64,000 bases of DNA from Xanthomonas hortorum pv. cynarae (GCF_002939985.1 NZ_MDFM01000004.1:1-64000); one strand, 5' to 3'. Shown: positions 50,105 to 59,945, numbered from the stretch's first letter. Program-made: numbers and translations. Notes: generated by a model not told the origin, from the sequence alone.

Positions 50105-52447
50105 CTAAGGCTGCGCACCCAACCAGGCTTCCAACGCTGCGGCCGGTAGCGGGCGTGAGAACAGATAGCCCTGCAGCACTTCGCAGCCCAGGTCGGCGAG
50201 GAACAAGCGCTGCGCTTCGTTTTCCACGCCTTCTGCAACCACATGCTTGCGCAGATGCTCGCCGATGCGCAGCACCGAGGTGGTGAGTGCGCGAGCGTCT
50301 TCGCTGTGTTCGATGTCGCGCACGAAGCTCATGTCCAGCTTGAGTTCGTCGATCGGCAGGCGGTGCAGATGGCTCAGGCTGGAATAGCCGGTGCCGAAGT
50401 CGTCCAGCGACAACGAGATGCCGGCTTCGCGGATGGCATGCAGGTTTTCCAGCACGCCGGGTTGCCCGGAGAGCATCACGCTTTCGGTCATTTCCAACGT
50501 GAGATCGGAGGGCAGCACGCCCATGTCGGCGATGAGTCTGAGCAGGTCGCTGAGCATGCGCGGACTTTCGAAACTGCTGGCCGACAGATTCACCGATACA
50601 CGGGCCACCGGCACGCCGCGTTGGCGCCAGTCGGCGACCTGCTGGCAGGCGCGGCGCAATACCCAATCGTTGAGCTGCGGCATCATGCCTTGTTCTTCGG
50701 CCACGGGTAGGAACCGTGCCGGCGACACCGCGCCGAGTTGCGGGTGGTTCCAGCGCAGCAGTGCTTCCACGCCATACAGCGCGTGCGGCGCGGCGCTGTG
50801 CAGCTGCGGTTGATAGTGCAGTTGCAGCTGATCGCGGCCAATGGCCTGGCGCAGCTCCGCTTCCAGCGCAACGCGCTCCTGCGCCATGCGATTCATGTCG
50901 GAACTGAAAAAGCGGAACCGTCCGCCGCCTTCTTTTTTGGCGCGATTCATCGCCAGATCGGCATGCCGCAACAGGATGTTGATGTCGCGACCGTCCTCGG
51001 GAAACATCGCCACGCCCACGCTGGCAGACGGATGCACGGTCATGTGGCCGACCGCCAACGGCACGGCGATGGTGCAGAGCAAACGCTCTGCCGCGGCACT
51101 GGCCTGTTCGGCACTGCATTGCGGCAGGGCGAGCGCGAACTCGTCGCCGGCCAGGCGCGCCAGCATGGCGGTGGCGGTGAGTTGTTCGCCGATGCGTAAT
51201 GCGATGTCGCGCAACAGGCCATCGCCTGCGGCATGGCCCTGGCTTTCATTGATCAGCTTGAAGCGGTCGATGTTGATGAACATCAACGCGGCCGGTTCGC
51301 TGGCGTATTCGGCCTGCGTCAACGCCTGCTCGGCGCGTGCGCTGAACATGATGCGGTTGGGCAGGCCGGTCAGCGCGTCGTAGAACGCGAGTTGATGCAC
51401 GCGCTGGCGGATCTGCTCGCGTTCCAGCGCCAGCGTGCACAACTGTTGGCATAGATCGGTGAGCCGCACATGCCAGGCATCGGCACGTTGCACCTTGCGG
51501 TAATACAGCGCGAAGGTGCCCAGCACGCGCGAACTGTTGGTGCGGATCGGCGTGCTCCAGCAGGCGCGCAAGCCCATCGGCAGCAGCAGGTCGCGGTACG
51601 GTGCGAACAGCGGGTCGGTGGCGATGTCTTCCACCATGACCGCACGGCCGCGCCAGGCGGCGGTGCCGCAGGCGCCTGCGCCGGGCGCGATCTTCAGCCC
51701 GTTGACCGCATCGGAATATTCGGGCGGCAGGCTGGGGGCGGCCAGCGAATGCAGGCAGCCCTGATTGTCCGCGCTCATCACCGTGGCCAGCACGTCCGGT
51801 GCAATGCGTTCGACCTCGGTGCAGATCAACGTCATCACCTCGATCAGCGGGCGCTCCTGCACCAGCGCCTCAAGCACGCGGTGCTGCAGCACCTCGTGCA
51901 TCTTGGTGTCGGTGATGTCGGTCAGCACCGCCACGTAATGCGATGGGTTGTGCCTGGCGTCGTAGATCGGATTGAAGTTGAGCGAGATCCACAGCGGCGT
52001 GCCGTCCTTGCGATAGACCAGCAGGTCGGCCTGGGTCTGCTGCAGGGAGTCGGCGCGTTCGCGGATGCGTGCCACCTCGTTCTTATCGCTCTGCGCGCGG
52101 GTGAGCACGTCCGAGGGGCGCTTGCCGACCAGTTCGGCCTCGGTATAGCCGAACATGCGCTGGAAGCCGTCGTTGGCATAGAGCAGGTGCGATTGCAGAT
52201 CGCAGATCAGGATCGCACTGCTGCTGCCATCCAGCGCTTCGGCCAACAGGCGCGAGCGCGTGGCATCGGGACGTTCGTCGGGTTTGACCATGCCGGCAGT
52301 GACCGGGCCGGCCTTGATCGACGGTGTGTCGAGTGCGCCAAGTTCTGTCGCGCTATCTACCGTTGAATCCGCAGCAGCGACCGATGTGGTTCCCGGTGCG
52401 CCGGGAACCTCCGCCTGGTCGGTCGGAGACGGGGGCAGGGCGCTCAT
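50105..52447 (-). CDS. PAS-GAF-GGDEF-EAL cyclic di-GMP signalling protein
   Basis: A 780-residue cytosolic protein. A PAS domain (~70-195, with SHLLYANDGFQRMFGYTEAE) is followed by a GAF domain (~200-350), GGDEF (~360-525) and EAL (~530-780). The GGDEF signature is AGDEF with an INIDRFKLINESQGH preamble, so diguanylate cyclase activity is possible but not certain. The EAL domain keeps EALLRW, VNLSASSF, LEMTES, DDFGTGYSSL, LKLDMSF and VAEGVENE, so phosphodiesterase activity is likely. It lies 6 bases after cheB and is probably in the cheRDB transcript. Confidence 0.92.
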   Translation of the reverse strand: MSALPPSPTDQAEVPGAPGTTSVAAADSTVDSATELGALDTPSIKAGPVTAGMVKPDERPDATRSRLLAEALDGSSSAILICDLQSHLLYANDGFQRMFGYTEAELVGKRPSDVLTRAQSDKNEVARIRERADSLQQTQADLLVYRKDGTPLWISLNFNPIYDARHNPSHYVAVLTDITDTKMHEVLQHRVLEALVQERPLIEVMTLICTEVERIAPDVLATVMSADNQGCLHSLAAPSLPPEYSDAVNGLKIAPGAGACGTAAWRGRAVMVEDIATDPLFAPYRDLLLPMGLRACWSTPIRTNSSRVLGTFALYYRKVQRADAWHVRLTDLCQQLCTLALEREQIRQRVHQLAFYDALTGLPNRIMFSARAEQALTQAEYASEPAALMFINIDRFKLINESQGHAAGDGLLRDIALRIGEQLTATAMLARLAGDEFALALPQCSAEQASAAAERLLCTIAVPLAVGHMTVHPSASVGVAMFPEDGRDINILLRHADLAMNRAKKEGGGRFRFFSSDMNRMAQERVALEAELRQAIGRDQLQLHYQPQLHSAAPHALYGVEALLRWNHPQLGAVSPARFLPVAEEQGMMPQLNDWVLRRACQQVADWRQRGVPVARVSVNLSASSFESPRMLSDLLRLIADMGVLPSDLTLEMTESVMLSGQPGVLENLHAIREAGISLSLDDFGTGYSSLSHLHRLPIDELKLDMSFVRDIEHSEDARALTTSVLRIGEHLRKHVVAEGVENEAQRLFLADLGCEVLQGYLFSRPLPAAALEAWLGAQP

Positions 52448-52453
52448 GCCGGA

Positions 52454-53530
52454 TCAACGTGCCTGCGCCGACAGCGCGATCAAGCGCTCGGCAACGCGGT
52501 CCAGCGGCACCACTTCCTGCGCGGCGCCGAGTTTGTAGGCGGCGCCGGGCATGCCCCACACCACGCTACTGGCTTCGTCCTGCACCAGCGTGGGCGCGCC
52601 GGCCTGCAGCATTTCCAGCAGGCCGCGTGCGCCGTCGTCGCCCATGCCGGTGAGGATGGCGCCGACCGCGTTCGGGCCGGCGTTGGCGGCGACCGAGCGG
52701 AACAGCACGTCCACCGCCGGCTTGTGGCGATTGACCGGCGGGCCGTCGTCGATGCGGCAGCGCCAGCGGGCACCGTCGCGGATGATGCGCAGATGCTGGC
52801 CGCCGGGCGGCAGATAGGCGTGGCCGGGCAGGATCGCTTCGCCATCGCTGGCTTCGCGTACCGACATGGCCGAATGACGATTGAGGCGCTCGGCAAAGGC
52901 AGTGCTGAAGCTGGCCGGCAAGTGCTGGGTCATGACCACCGCCGGTGCATCGGCAGGCATGTGTTCGAGCACCACGCGCAGGGCTTCAGTGCCGCCGGCG
53001 GAGGCGCCGATGGCGATCAGGCGGTCGGTGGTGCGGAAGCGCAGGGCGCTGCCAGCCACCGGCGCGGCCTGCATGTCCAGGGTGACCTTGGGCGCGCTGG
53101 GGCGATTGAGCGCGCTGACCTTGGCCTTGGAGGCCATCTTGACCTTGCTGACGATTTCTTCGGCATAGCCTTCCAGCCCGCGCGCGACATCGATCTTGGG
53201 CTTGGAGATGAAATCCACCGCGCCTAGCGACAAGGCCTGCAAGGTGGTGTCGGCGCCACGCTCGGTCAGCGATGAAATCATCACCACCGGGGTGGGGCGC
53301 AGGCGCATCAGGTTTTCCAGGAACACCAGGCCGTCCATGCGCGGCATTTCTACATCCAGCGTGATCACGTCCGGATTGAGCCGTTTGATCTTTTCGCGCG
53401 CCAGGATCGGGTCGGCGGCCGAGCCGATCACTTCGATGCCGGCATCGCGCGACAGGATCTCGGTCAGCATCTGACGCACCACCGCCGAGTCGTCGACGAT
53501 CAATACGCGAACAGGGGTTTCCAGCGTCAT
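52454..53530 (-). CDS. cheB: Chemotaxis response regulator methylesterase CheB
   Basis: A 358-residue two-domain protein that removes methyl groups (and deamidates) on chemoreceptors. The N-terminal receiver domain has [14 protein letters not shown] and the acceptor Asp in [13 protein letters not shown]. The C-terminal CheB methylesterase domain has the triad: Ser in [11 protein letters not shown], His in TQHLPASFS and Asp in [10 protein letters not shown]. Its ATG overlaps the cheD stop by four bases. Phosphorylated by CheA, which is not in this window. Confidence 0.96.
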   Translation of the reverse strand: MTLETPVRVLIVDDSAVVRQMLTEILSRDAGIEVIGSAADPILAREKIKRLNPDVITLDVEMPRMDGLVFLENLMRLRPTPVVMISSLTERGADTTLQALSLGAVDFISKPKIDVARGLEGYAEEIVSKVKMASKAKVSALNRPSAPKVTLDMQAAPVAGSALRFRTTDRLIAIGASAGGTEALRVVLEHMPADAPAVVMTQHLPASFSTAFAERLNRHSAMSVREASDGEAILPGHAYLPPGGQHLRIIRDGARWRCRIDDGPPVNRHKPAVDVLFRSVAANAGPNAVGAILTGMGDDGARGLLEMLQAGAPTLVQDEASSVVWGMPGAAYKLGAAQEVVPLDRVAERLIALSAQAR

Positions 53531-54123
53531 TCGAACAACTCCACTCCACCGGTGACCGGTGCTTTGGACAGACGGGCGCGCACGGCAGATTCGGTAGCGG
53601 CGACTTCGGCTTCGTGTGCGTGCGGCAACCGCTGCACGACAACGCGTCCGGTCGTCGGGAAGAACCAGACCTTGCGCGGATGGATGCCGCACAGATCTTC
53701 GGCAATGATGGGGATGTGCTCGGCCAGCAGGTACTGGCGCACGAACTCGGCGTTGCGGGTGCCCACCGGGTTGCTGGTGAAGCCCTTGAGCACGTTGGCG
53801 CCACCGAAGACCTTGGCTTCGATCCGCTTGCGATGCGCGCCGCGCTTGAGCATGTCGTTGATCAGCAACTCCATCGCATAACTGCCGTAGCGCGCGGGTG
53901 CGCCATCGCCAACCTGGCCTTCCGGCAGCAGGAAATGGTTCATGCCGCCGATCTTCAATACCGGGTCGCGAAGACAGGCCGCAACGCACGATCCCAAGGT
54001 GGTCGTCAACGCGGTGTCGTCGTCCACCACCAGGTATTGGGTGGGCAGCAGCTTGGCGGTGATGGTCTGGAACCGCGAATCGCGGTAGCGCATGACATCG
54101 TCGACCTGCACAGCGGTACTCAT
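53527..54123 (-). CDS. cheD: Chemoreceptor glutamine deamidase CheD
   Basis: A 198-residue deamidase that converts receptor glutamines to glutamates. The catalytic Cys/His segment reads [14 protein letters not shown] with [21 protein letters not shown] also fits the family. [13 protein letters not shown] is chosen as start because it overlaps the cheR stop by four bases. CheD is usual in systems lacking CheZ or with many receptors. Confidence 0.95.
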   Translation of the reverse strand: MSTAVQVDDVMRYRDSRFQTITAKLLPTQYLVVDDDTALTTTLGSCVAACLRDPVLKIGGMNHFLLPEGQVGDGAPARYGSYAMELLINDMLKRGAHRKRIEAKVFGGANVLKGFTSNPVGTRNAEFVRQYLLAEHIPIIAEDLCGIHPRKVWFFPTTGRVVVQRLPHAHEAEVAATESAVRARLSKAPVTGGVELFE

Positions 54124-54983
54124 GTAGCGGCTCCCGCGCGCGGAGCGCGCCGATACAGCGTGCGCCCGCACGGCTGGATCAGGTCGGCCGCGTGCAGGTA
54201 ATTCTCCGAGTGCCCGGTATAGAGCAGGCCGTCATCGCCCATGTGGCTGACCAGACGCGACAGGATGCCGCGCTGGGTGGGCTTGTCGAAATAGATCATC
54301 ACGTTGCGGCAGAACAGCGCCGCATACGGGCCACCGACGTCGTAGCGCGGCGACAGCAGATTCAACTGCTTGTATTCGATGAGCTGGCGCAGCGCGGGAA
54401 TGACCCGGCACTTGCCTTCGTTGGGGCCGCTGCCGCGCTGGAAATACTTGCGCTTGATCGATGCATCCAGCGAGGCGACGCGGTCGATGGCATAGACGCC
54501 GCGCGAGGCGGTTTCCAGCACCTGGGTATCGACGTCGGTGGCGATGATGCTCACCGGTGGCGTCAGCGAGCCGAACGCTTCGCAGGCGGTGATGGCGATG
54601 GAGTAGGGCTCCTCACCGGTGGAGGCCGCACACGACCAAATCTTCAGCGGTGCCTGCGAGGCGCGCTTTTGCAGTTCTTCGCGCAGCTTGTCGAAGTGGT
54701 GCGGCTCGCGGAAGAACGAGGTCAGGTTGGTGGTCAGCGCGTTGGTGAACGCCTGCCATTCCTCTTCGTCGTTGCCGGCTTCCAGTTGGTCGATGTAGTC
54801 GCGGAAGGAGCGCAGACCGAGCACGCGCAGACGACGCGACAGACGGCCATACACCATGTCGCGCTTGGCCGGAGCCAGGGCGATGCCGACACGCTGATAG
54901 ATCAGGTCGCACACGCGTTTGAAATCGCGGTCGCCAAAATCAAATTCGCGTGTGTCTGAAGCGGAAGTCGAGGTGGTCGTCAT
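54120..54983 (-). CDS. cheR: Chemotaxis protein methyltransferase CheR
   Basis: A 287-residue SAM-dependent methyltransferase acting on receptor glutamates. The N-terminal CheR_N helices (residues ~15-75) are followed by [13 protein letters not shown] and the SAM motif [18 protein letters not shown], then [14 protein letters not shown] near the C-terminus. It is coupled to cheD by a four-base overlap. A sigma-28-type promoter lies 30-55 bases upstream. Nearby receptors end in xWQEF, the type of tail CheR binds. Confidence 0.96.
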   Translation of the reverse strand: MTTTSTSASDTREFDFGDRDFKRVCDLIYQRVGIALAPAKRDMVYGRLSRRLRVLGLRSFRDYIDQLEAGNDEEEWQAFTNALTTNLTSFFREPHHFDKLREELQKRASQAPLKIWSCAASTGEEPYSIAITACEAFGSLTPPVSIIATDVDTQVLETASRGVYAIDRVASLDASIKRKYFQRGSGPNEGKCRVIPALRQLIEYKQLNLLSPRYDVGGPYAALFCRNVMIYFDKPTQRGILSRLVSHMGDDGLLYTGHSENYLHAADLIQPCGRTLYRRAPRAGAAT

Positions 54984-55011
54984 ATCCGTACGCGTCGTTA
55001 GCTAGTACTGG

Positions 55012-55039
55012 ATATCGGCCATGTGGTCATGCAACTGAA
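55012..55039 (-). promoter_or_regulatory. Sigma-28 (FliA) type promoter upstream of cheR
   Basis: On the minus strand the -10 element is GCCGATAT (55012-55019), matching GCCGATAA at seven of eight. The -35 is the weaker TTCAGTTG (55032-55039), with a 12-base spacer. It would drive cheR-cheD-cheB and the GGDEF-EAL gene. Confidence 0.6.
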
Positions 55040-55178
55040 GCACCAATCTGCGCCGTCGCGGGCGGTTGGGGCCGGTTGCCGAGGATTTGTCGAGCATGGC
55101 GCTACGGCATGGCGCCGGCAGCAGGGGATGATGGCGCAGATGCGCGTTGCGACAGAGGGCAGAAATACACCCTAGAAA

Positions 55179-55209
55179 CACACCGCCCCGGCTTGGCCGG
55201 GGCGGTGTG
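55179..55209 (-). terminator. Terminator of the chemoreceptor gene
   Basis: A perfect 13-base GC-rich stem (CACACCGCCCCGG and its complement) around CTTGG, followed on the minus strand by TTTCTAGG. It lies 16 bases after the receptor stop. Confidence 0.82.
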
Positions 55210-55224
55210 GGTGACGGCGGTGAA

Positions 55225-57603
55225 TCAGAACTCTTGCCAGTTACCGTCGGCCAGTGCGGCCTGCGGCTTGGCCTGGCGCGAAGGCGCGGCCGTTGCACGC
55301 GCGGCCGGTTTGGCGGCGGGCTTGGCTGCGAGCGGACGTGAGGCCACCGCCACCGGGCGGGCGCGTGCGACCGGCGCGGCAGGCTCGTCCAGCTTGAACA
55401 CCGAGACTGCTTCGGCCAGGTGACCGGCCTGCTCTTCCATCGAGCGTGCGGCGGCCGTGGCTTCTTCCACCAGCGCGGCGTTCTGCTGGGTGGTTTCGTC
55501 CATCTGGGTGATGGTCTGGTTGACCTGTTCGATCCCGGCCGACTGTTCCTGCGAAGCAGCAGAGATCTCGCCCATGATGTCGGTCACGCGCTGCACGCTG
55601 GCCACGATGTCGGCCATGGTCGCACCGGCCTTGCGCACCAGTGCCGAGCCTTCGGCAACCTTGTGCACGGAGTCGTCGATCAGTCCCTTGATCTCCTTGG
55701 CCGCACCGGCCGAACGCTGCGCCAGCGTGCGCACTTCCGAGGCCACCACCGCAAAGCCGCGGCCCTGTTCGCCGGCACGTGCGGCTTCCACCGCCGCGTT
55801 CAACGCCAGGATATTGGTCTGGAAGGCGATGCCGTCGATGACGCTGATGATGTCGGCGATCTTCTTGGACGAGGCTTCGATGCCGGACATGGTGGCGACC
55901 ACTTGCGAGACCACTTCACCGCCTTGCGAGGCCACACCGGTGGCGCCGATGGCAAGCTGGTTGGCCTGACGGGCGCTTTCGGCGTTCTGCTTCACGGTGG
56001 AGGTGAGCTCCTCCATCGAGGCGGCAGTTTCTTCCAGGTTGGCTGCCTGCTGCTCGGTACGATGCGACAGATCCTGATTGCCCGAGGCGATCTCGCCGGC
56101 CGCCGAGTTGATGGCGGTGGAGGAGACCTTGATGCGCCCGACGATGTCGGCCAGCTGCTCGGCGGTGGCATTGGCATCGTCACGCATCTGCGCAAACACG
56201 CCGCTGAACTCGCCGTGCATGCGCACGGTCAGATCGCCACGCGACAGCGCCGACAGCAGCGAGGAAATCTGCTCCAGGCTGGCAGCGTTGGCATCCAGCA
56301 AGCCGTTGAGTTGCTGCGCCAGCTGCAGGAAGAAACCCTGCTTGCCGTCGGTTTCCACCCGGCCGCTCATGTCGCCGCTGGCAGCGGCACGCACGATACG
56401 GGCGACTTCTTCTTCGACCTGGACTTCGATGGTGCGGTCGCGCCATTCGCAGACATCGCCGGTGCTCTCGTCCTGCTCGTTCTTGATCACGGTGACGGTC
56501 TGCATCATCACGAACTCGCCGTAGCGTTCTTCGAAGCTGGTGATGCCGTCGCGTTCCAGTGCGGCGATGGCCTTGCGCACGGTCGTCTCGGGCAGGCCGA
56601 GATAACTGATGTGCTGACCGATGATCTTGCTGGCTTCAAAATCCGACGATGCCAGACGGATGCTGCCTTCGTAATGCGCGACGAGCTTCATGAACGCTTC
56701 GTTGGCGTAGATGATGGTGCGATCGGTATCGGTGATGAAGGTGGCGGTGGAGGACTTGTCCAGCGCGGTGCGAATGCGCAGGTTTTCGTCGGCAATCTTC
56801 TGGTCGCGTTCGATGCGTTCCTTCAGATCGCGCTGCATGCGCTGCATGGAGCGCATCAGTTCGCCCACTTCGTCCTGGCCCTGCACGTTGATCTTGCCAT
56901 CGAGTTTGCCGCCAGCGATTTCGGTGGCGGTGGAGACCGCGCCGCGCATGCTCTTGACGATGGAACGGGCGAACAGAAACGCCAGACCCAGGCCACCGGC
57001 GATACCGAGCAGCAACACCACAATGGTCAAGCTGACCGAGGTGGCGTGGACCTTCTCGGCCTTGCTCTTGGCCGCCTGTGCCAGGCGGTTGTCTTCGACG
57101 ATCAACGCGGCCAGCGAATCCTTGGCCTTGTTGTGCAGGGTGCGGGTTTCGCCGACGAAGGTGTCGACGGCATCGTCGGGCAGATTCAGTTCGAGCATTT
57201 CGTTGACGCTGGCGTAGGAGGCCGAGGCCTTCTTCCAGTCTGCCACGAAGCTCGCAAACAGCTTCTTCTGCTCCGGGCTTTCGATCAGGCGGGGATAGCC
57301 CTTGATCGTCGCTTCGATTTCGCCATCGAGCCGCTTGGCGCGGAGCTTGGCTTCCTGCTTCACCGCGTCGCTTGCGCGCACCAAACTTTGATAAGAAGCA
57401 TTACGGTATTCGCCGAGCATGCCGCGCAGGTCGCCTGCTTCGCGCACGCTGGACATGGTGTTGCCGGCCAGGTCACTGGTGACGTTGTTGAGCGAGGCCA
57501 GACCCGAATAAGCGATGATCCCCTGCACCAGCAAGATCAGCAGCACAATGCCGAACGCCAGCATCAGCTTGGGCATCAATTTCAGATTGTTGATCCATTG
57601 CAT
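55225..57603 (-). CDS. Methyl-accepting chemotaxis protein with four-helix-bundle sensor and PAS
   Basis: A 792-residue inner-membrane receptor. TM1 (residues ~10-32) and TM2 (~190-215) flank a four-helix-bundle periplasmic sensor. A HAMP domain follows, then a PAS-like segment ([20 protein letters not shown]), a second HAMP-like region, and the MCP signalling hairpin with [16 protein letters not shown] at its tip. It ends NWQEF, a CheR/CheD-type tail pentapeptide on a long flexible Ala/Pro linker. ATG at 57603 is preferred over GTG at 57609 by spacing to GGGGAA. The ligand is unknown. Confidence 0.94.
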   Translation of the reverse strand: MQWINNLKLMPKLMLAFGIVLLILLVQGIIAYSGLASLNNVTSDLAGNTMSSVREAGDLRGMLGEYRNASYQSLVRASDAVKQEAKLRAKRLDGEIEATIKGYPRLIESPEQKKLFASFVADWKKASASYASVNEMLELNLPDDAVDTFVGETRTLHNKAKDSLAALIVEDNRLAQAAKSKAEKVHATSVSLTIVVLLLGIAGGLGLAFLFARSIVKSMRGAVSTATEIAGGKLDGKINVQGQDEVGELMRSMQRMQRDLKERIERDQKIADENLRIRTALDKSSTATFITDTDRTIIYANEAFMKLVAHYEGSIRLASSDFEASKIIGQHISYLGLPETTVRKAIAALERDGITSFEERYGEFVMMQTVTVIKNEQDESTGDVCEWRDRTIEVQVEEEVARIVRAAASGDMSGRVETDGKQGFFLQLAQQLNGLLDANAASLEQISSLLSALSRGDLTVRMHGEFSGVFAQMRDDANATAEQLADIVGRIKVSSTAINSAAGEIASGNQDLSHRTEQQAANLEETAASMEELTSTVKQNAESARQANQLAIGATGVASQGGEVVSQVVATMSGIEASSKKIADIISVIDGIAFQTNILALNAAVEAARAGEQGRGFAVVASEVRTLAQRSAGAAKEIKGLIDDSVHKVAEGSALVRKAGATMADIVASVQRVTDIMGEISAASQEQSAGIEQVNQTITQMDETTQQNAALVEEATAAARSMEEQAGHLAEAVSVFKLDEPAAPVARARPVAVASRPLAAKPAAKPAARATAAPSRQAKPQAALADGNWQEF

Positions 57604-57650
57604 TGACACGATTCCCCGTAGAAGTCAGTCCGCATAAGCGCAAACAGCAG

Positions 57651-57676
57651 ATCGCCACGCGCGAGGGCGTGGCGAT
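57651..57676. terminator. Hairpin between OB-fold gene and chemoreceptor
   Basis: ATCGCCACGC-gcgagg-GCGTGGCGAT, a perfect 10-base stem 12 bases after the OB-fold gene stop. There is no real T-tract; it may attenuate rather than stop transcription into the receptor. Confidence 0.45.
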
Positions 57677-57687
57677 GTGCGAGGCGA

Positions 57688-58071
57688 TTACTTGATGGTG
57701 GCGAGCTTCAGGCTGGCCGGCGAGCTGACTTCGATTTCGGCACGCGAGCTGTCGCGCTGGATCTTGCCGAGCACACAGACGTCCTTGCCTTCCAGGGATT
57801 CGGGAGCAAAGCTGAACTTGCCGCGGTTGGCGCCGTCGATGCGGGCCGAGAAGGTGTGGCGCGGGAACATGCCACCCATGTACAGGAAGGTGGGTTCGCC
57901 TTCCGAGCTCTGCGCGTACTTGGCCTTTTCGACCTTGCCGCACACCATGCCGTCCTTGCCGACGAAGCGGGTGGCCATTTCCGGCGGAATCATTTCCTGC
58001 GACTGAGCCGAAAGCGTGGGAGCAACGATGACGAGAGCAGCGACGGGGAGGAGCGAGAGCAGGAACTTCAT
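57688..58071 (-). CDS. Exported OB-fold-like protein
   Basis: A 127-residue protein with a signal peptide (FLLSLLPVAALVIVAPTLSA). The mature part has GKDGMVCGKVEKAKYA, PTFLYMGGMFPRHTFSARI and KDVCVLGKIQRDSSRAEIEV, a beta pattern resembling small periplasmic OB-fold domains, with two cysteines. No catalytic motif. A sigma-28-type promoter lies 63-89 bases upstream, and a chemoreceptor follows 84 bases downstream, so it probably belongs to the motility regulon. Its role, possibly as a ligand-binding partner, is inference. Confidence 0.8.
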   Translation of the reverse strand: MKFLLSLLPVAALVIVAPTLSAQSQEMIPPEMATRFVGKDGMVCGKVEKAKYAQSSEGEPTFLYMGGMFPRHTFSARIDGANRGKFSFAPESLEGKDVCVLGKIQRDSSRAEIEVSSPASLKLATIK

Positions 58072-58133
58072 TGGGATTCTCCAGAATCAAAAGTCGAACG
58101 GTGACCCGTTTAAGTGCGCGGGCTTCTATTCAG

Positions 58134-58160
58134 CTATCGGCTAGCTGCCGTTCAACTTGA
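58134..58160 (-). promoter_or_regulatory. Sigma-28 (FliA) type promoter of the OB-fold/chemoreceptor genes
   Basis: Minus-strand TCAAGTTG (58153-58160), 11-base spacer, GCCGATAG (58134-58141). This fits the FliA pattern TAAAGTTT-N11-GCCGATAA with the canonical spacing. Confidence 0.78.
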
Positions 58161-58208
58161 ATCCAAAAAACGTGATTCCTATCTCACTTCATTCTAGGCG
58201 CACGTCGC

Positions 58209-58229
58209 GTGTCGGGAGGCTCCCGACAC
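58209..58229. repeat. Perfect short palindrome
   Basis: GTGTCGGGAG-G-CTCCCGACAC, 10-base arms around one base. It lies upstream of the OB-fold promoter and downstream of cheW; it could be a terminator stem or binding site. Confidence 0.5.
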
Positions 58230-58291
58230 CAGATGGTCGTAACCGCGACTGCCGGCACCACTGCAGCCCCCAGGCGGGTTTGCTGCGTGCA

Positions 58292-58327
58292 GAAAGTCGT
58301 CGTGTAGCGCGCTACACGACGACTTTC
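58292..58327. repeat. 36-base perfect palindrome
   Basis: Two 18-base arms meet without a spacer (GAAAGTCGTCGTGTAGCG and its exact complement), 57 bases after the cheW stop. The arm ends AAAG/CTTT give a short T-run on both strands, so bidirectional termination is possible. Confidence 0.75.
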
Positions 58328-58383
58328 GTGCTCTGACTAAGCATGCATAACTAGCGCTTGTTACGTGCCTTGATCGCTATACG

Positions 58384-58869
58384 TCAGGCGGCTTCTTCGG
58401 CCAATTGCTGCTGACCGAGTTCGGCGCTGTCCAGCAAGGTTTCGATATCCAGCAGGATCAGCATGCGATCGTCCTGGGTACCGATGCCCGAGATGAAACG
58501 GGTGTCGACGGCGGCGCCGAATTCAGGCGTCGGGCGGATCTGGTCGTCGTTGAGCGGGATCACGTCGGAGACGCTGTCCACCACGATGCCGACCACACGG
58601 TCTTCGACATTGAGCACGATCATCACGGTGAAGGCGTCGTAGCGCGCTTCTTTCAGCCGCAGCTTCAGGCGCAGGTCGATCACCGGCACGATGGTGCCGC
58701 GCAGGTTGATCACACCCTTGATGTAATCGGGAGCATCCGGCAGGCGGGTGACCGAATCGTAGCCGCGGATTTCCTGCACTTTCAGGATGTCCACGCCGTA
58801 GTGTTCTTCGCCCAAAGCGAAGCTGAGGAATTCACCACCGGTGCCGGTGGCAGTGCTTTTATCGTTCAT
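58384..58869 (-). CDS. cheW: Chemotaxis coupling protein CheW
   Basis: A 161-residue adaptor that links chemoreceptors to CheA. The SH3-like core is clear: EFLSFALGEEHYGVDILKVQEIRGY, then YIKGVINLRGTIVPVIDLR, VVGIVVDSVSDVI and FISGIGTQDDRMLILLDIE. Length is normal. It stands alone between a PilZ-protein gene and an OB-fold gene and has its own close match to a sigma-28 promoter about 92-118 bases upstream. Confidence 0.96.
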   Translation of the reverse strand: MNDKSTATGTGGEFLSFALGEEHYGVDILKVQEIRGYDSVTRLPDAPDYIKGVINLRGTIVPVIDLRLKLRLKEARYDAFTVMIVLNVEDRVVGIVVDSVSDVIPLNDDQIRPTPEFGAAVDTRFISGIGTQDDRMLILLDIETLLDSAELGQQQLAEEAA

Positions 58870-58960
58870 GGAAACTCCGGGCGTTGCGGCTGAGTGTCAG
58901 ATTGCTGCAGAAATGCGGCAGAAGCGTGCGAAAAAGAGTGTGGAAAAGGTTGCCCTAGCA

Positions 58961-58987
58961 ACATCGGCGCAGCGCACGGCAACTTTA
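58961..58987 (-). promoter_or_regulatory. Sigma-28 (FliA) type promoter of cheW
   Basis: Minus-strand TAAAGTTG (58980-58987), 11-base spacer, GCCGATGT (58961-58968). Seven of eight match in the -35 and six of eight in the -10, with canonical spacing; the best example in the window. Confidence 0.78.
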
Positions 58988-59016
58988 GCGGTGCGCTGTG
59001 CATGGTACGGGCGGGT

Positions 59017-59802
59017 TCAGAACACGCCGCTCTTGCGCGCGTTGCGCTGGCGGTCGACGCGGAAAATGTAGCGTTGGATGGTTTCGTCGGCACCGCGCGG
59101 AAGATCGCTGAACTGCAAGCCGACACGGAAGCCTTCGCTACCGTTGGGCAGGGACTGCTTATATTGGCTGCAGACGGTGAGCGGTAGCGTGATCGGCGCG
59201 GTGTCGGGCAACTGCAGCGTGCAATTGCGGTAGGTGCGTTGCGGTTCGAGCAGCGGCATGCCGTCCACGATCGCCACCGCCAGGCCGCCGCTGCTGATGT
59301 CGATCACGCGCAGCTGCAAGTTGAGAGTGCCGCCTTGTGCTTCGTCCTGACGAATGGTGCAGATGGGCGAATCGGTGATCGGCGTTTCCAGCCGGTACGA
59401 TTCGCGGCGCTGCATGTGATACATGGCGTCGGGCAATGCAGCGCGGAAGGCGACGTGGATGTCGCGTTCCAGCCGGTCGGGCGTTTCCAGACGGAAACGG
59501 ATATTGACCCGTTCCAGTTGCGCGTAGCACAGCAGATACTTGGCATCTTCGATGGCGCGGTTGGAAGCTTCGTTATGGCTGCCGTCCAGAATCACGCAGT
59601 CATCGTCTTCGTCCACTTCGAGCACGGCGGTGGGCACGGCCATGTCGCGGCCGGCCACGTGCATGGTCACCCCGGCGCGTTGGTCGAGCAGCTGGCGCAG
59701 CAAGCCACGGATCTGCCGTTTGTTGCGCAGCAGATAGCGCTCGTCGCCTTCGGCAAGGTGGTCGGCGTCGTGGTCCAGCTCTGAGGTATCGCCTTGGGAC
59801 AT
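59017..59802 (-). CDS. YcgR-like flagellar brake protein (PilZ domain)
   Basis: A 261-residue protein. An N-terminal YcgR-type domain (~1-120) precedes a PilZ domain whose cyclic di-GMP motif is visible as RRESYR and DISSGG. In enterobacteria YcgR with bound cyclic di-GMP slows the flagellar motor. I start at MSQGDTSELDH; an ATG four codons upstream is possible. It has a sigma-28-type promoter 59-84 bases upstream, as ycgR does in E. coli. Its location next to cheW supports motility control; motor binding itself is inference. Confidence 0.9.
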   Translation of the reverse strand: MSQGDTSELDHDADHLAEGDERYLLRNKRQIRGLLRQLLDQRAGVTMHVAGRDMAVPTAVLEVDEDDDCVILDGSHNEASNRAIEDAKYLLCYAQLERVNIRFRLETPDRLERDIHVAFRAALPDAMYHMQRRESYRLETPITDSPICTIRQDEAQGGTLNLQLRVIDISSGGLAVAIVDGMPLLEPQRTYRNCTLQLPDTAPITLPLTVCSQYKQSLPNGSEGFRVGLQFSDLPRGADETIQRYIFRVDRQRNARKSGVF

Positions 59803-59860
59803 GAGCACCAGCACAGTGGATGCGGGAATGCGCCCGGACGGTTGTCCCGGCGTCGCCTTG

Positions 59861-59886
59861 ATATCGGCGGCAAAACCAAATCTTTA
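59861..59886 (-). promoter_or_regulatory. Sigma-28 (FliA) type promoter of the PilZ protein gene
   Basis: Minus-strand TAAAGATT (59879-59886) and GCCGATAT (59861-59868), spacer 10 (11 if the -35 is read one base earlier as TTAAAGAT). The fit to TAAAGTTT-N11-GCCGATAA is good. Confidence 0.7.
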
Positions 59887-59945
59887 ACAGCGGCTCATAA
59901 AACGACTGCGCTCACCGCTAGGCCGGTGTGGCCGGCTAGGTAATC

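Larger units (their letters stand above)
58072..58383. other. Intergenic region with promoter and hairpins
   Basis: This 312-base gap between cheW and the OB-fold gene holds a sigma-28-type promoter for the OB-fold gene, a hairpin at 58209-58229 and a 36-base palindrome at 58292-58327. No gene is seen. Confidence 0.8.

Noticed and set aside
55420-57606. 728-codon plus-strand frame opposite the chemoreceptor
   Set aside because: Composition is repetitive (Gly/His/Asp) and mirrors receptor codon bias; the minus-strand frame has all receptor domains.
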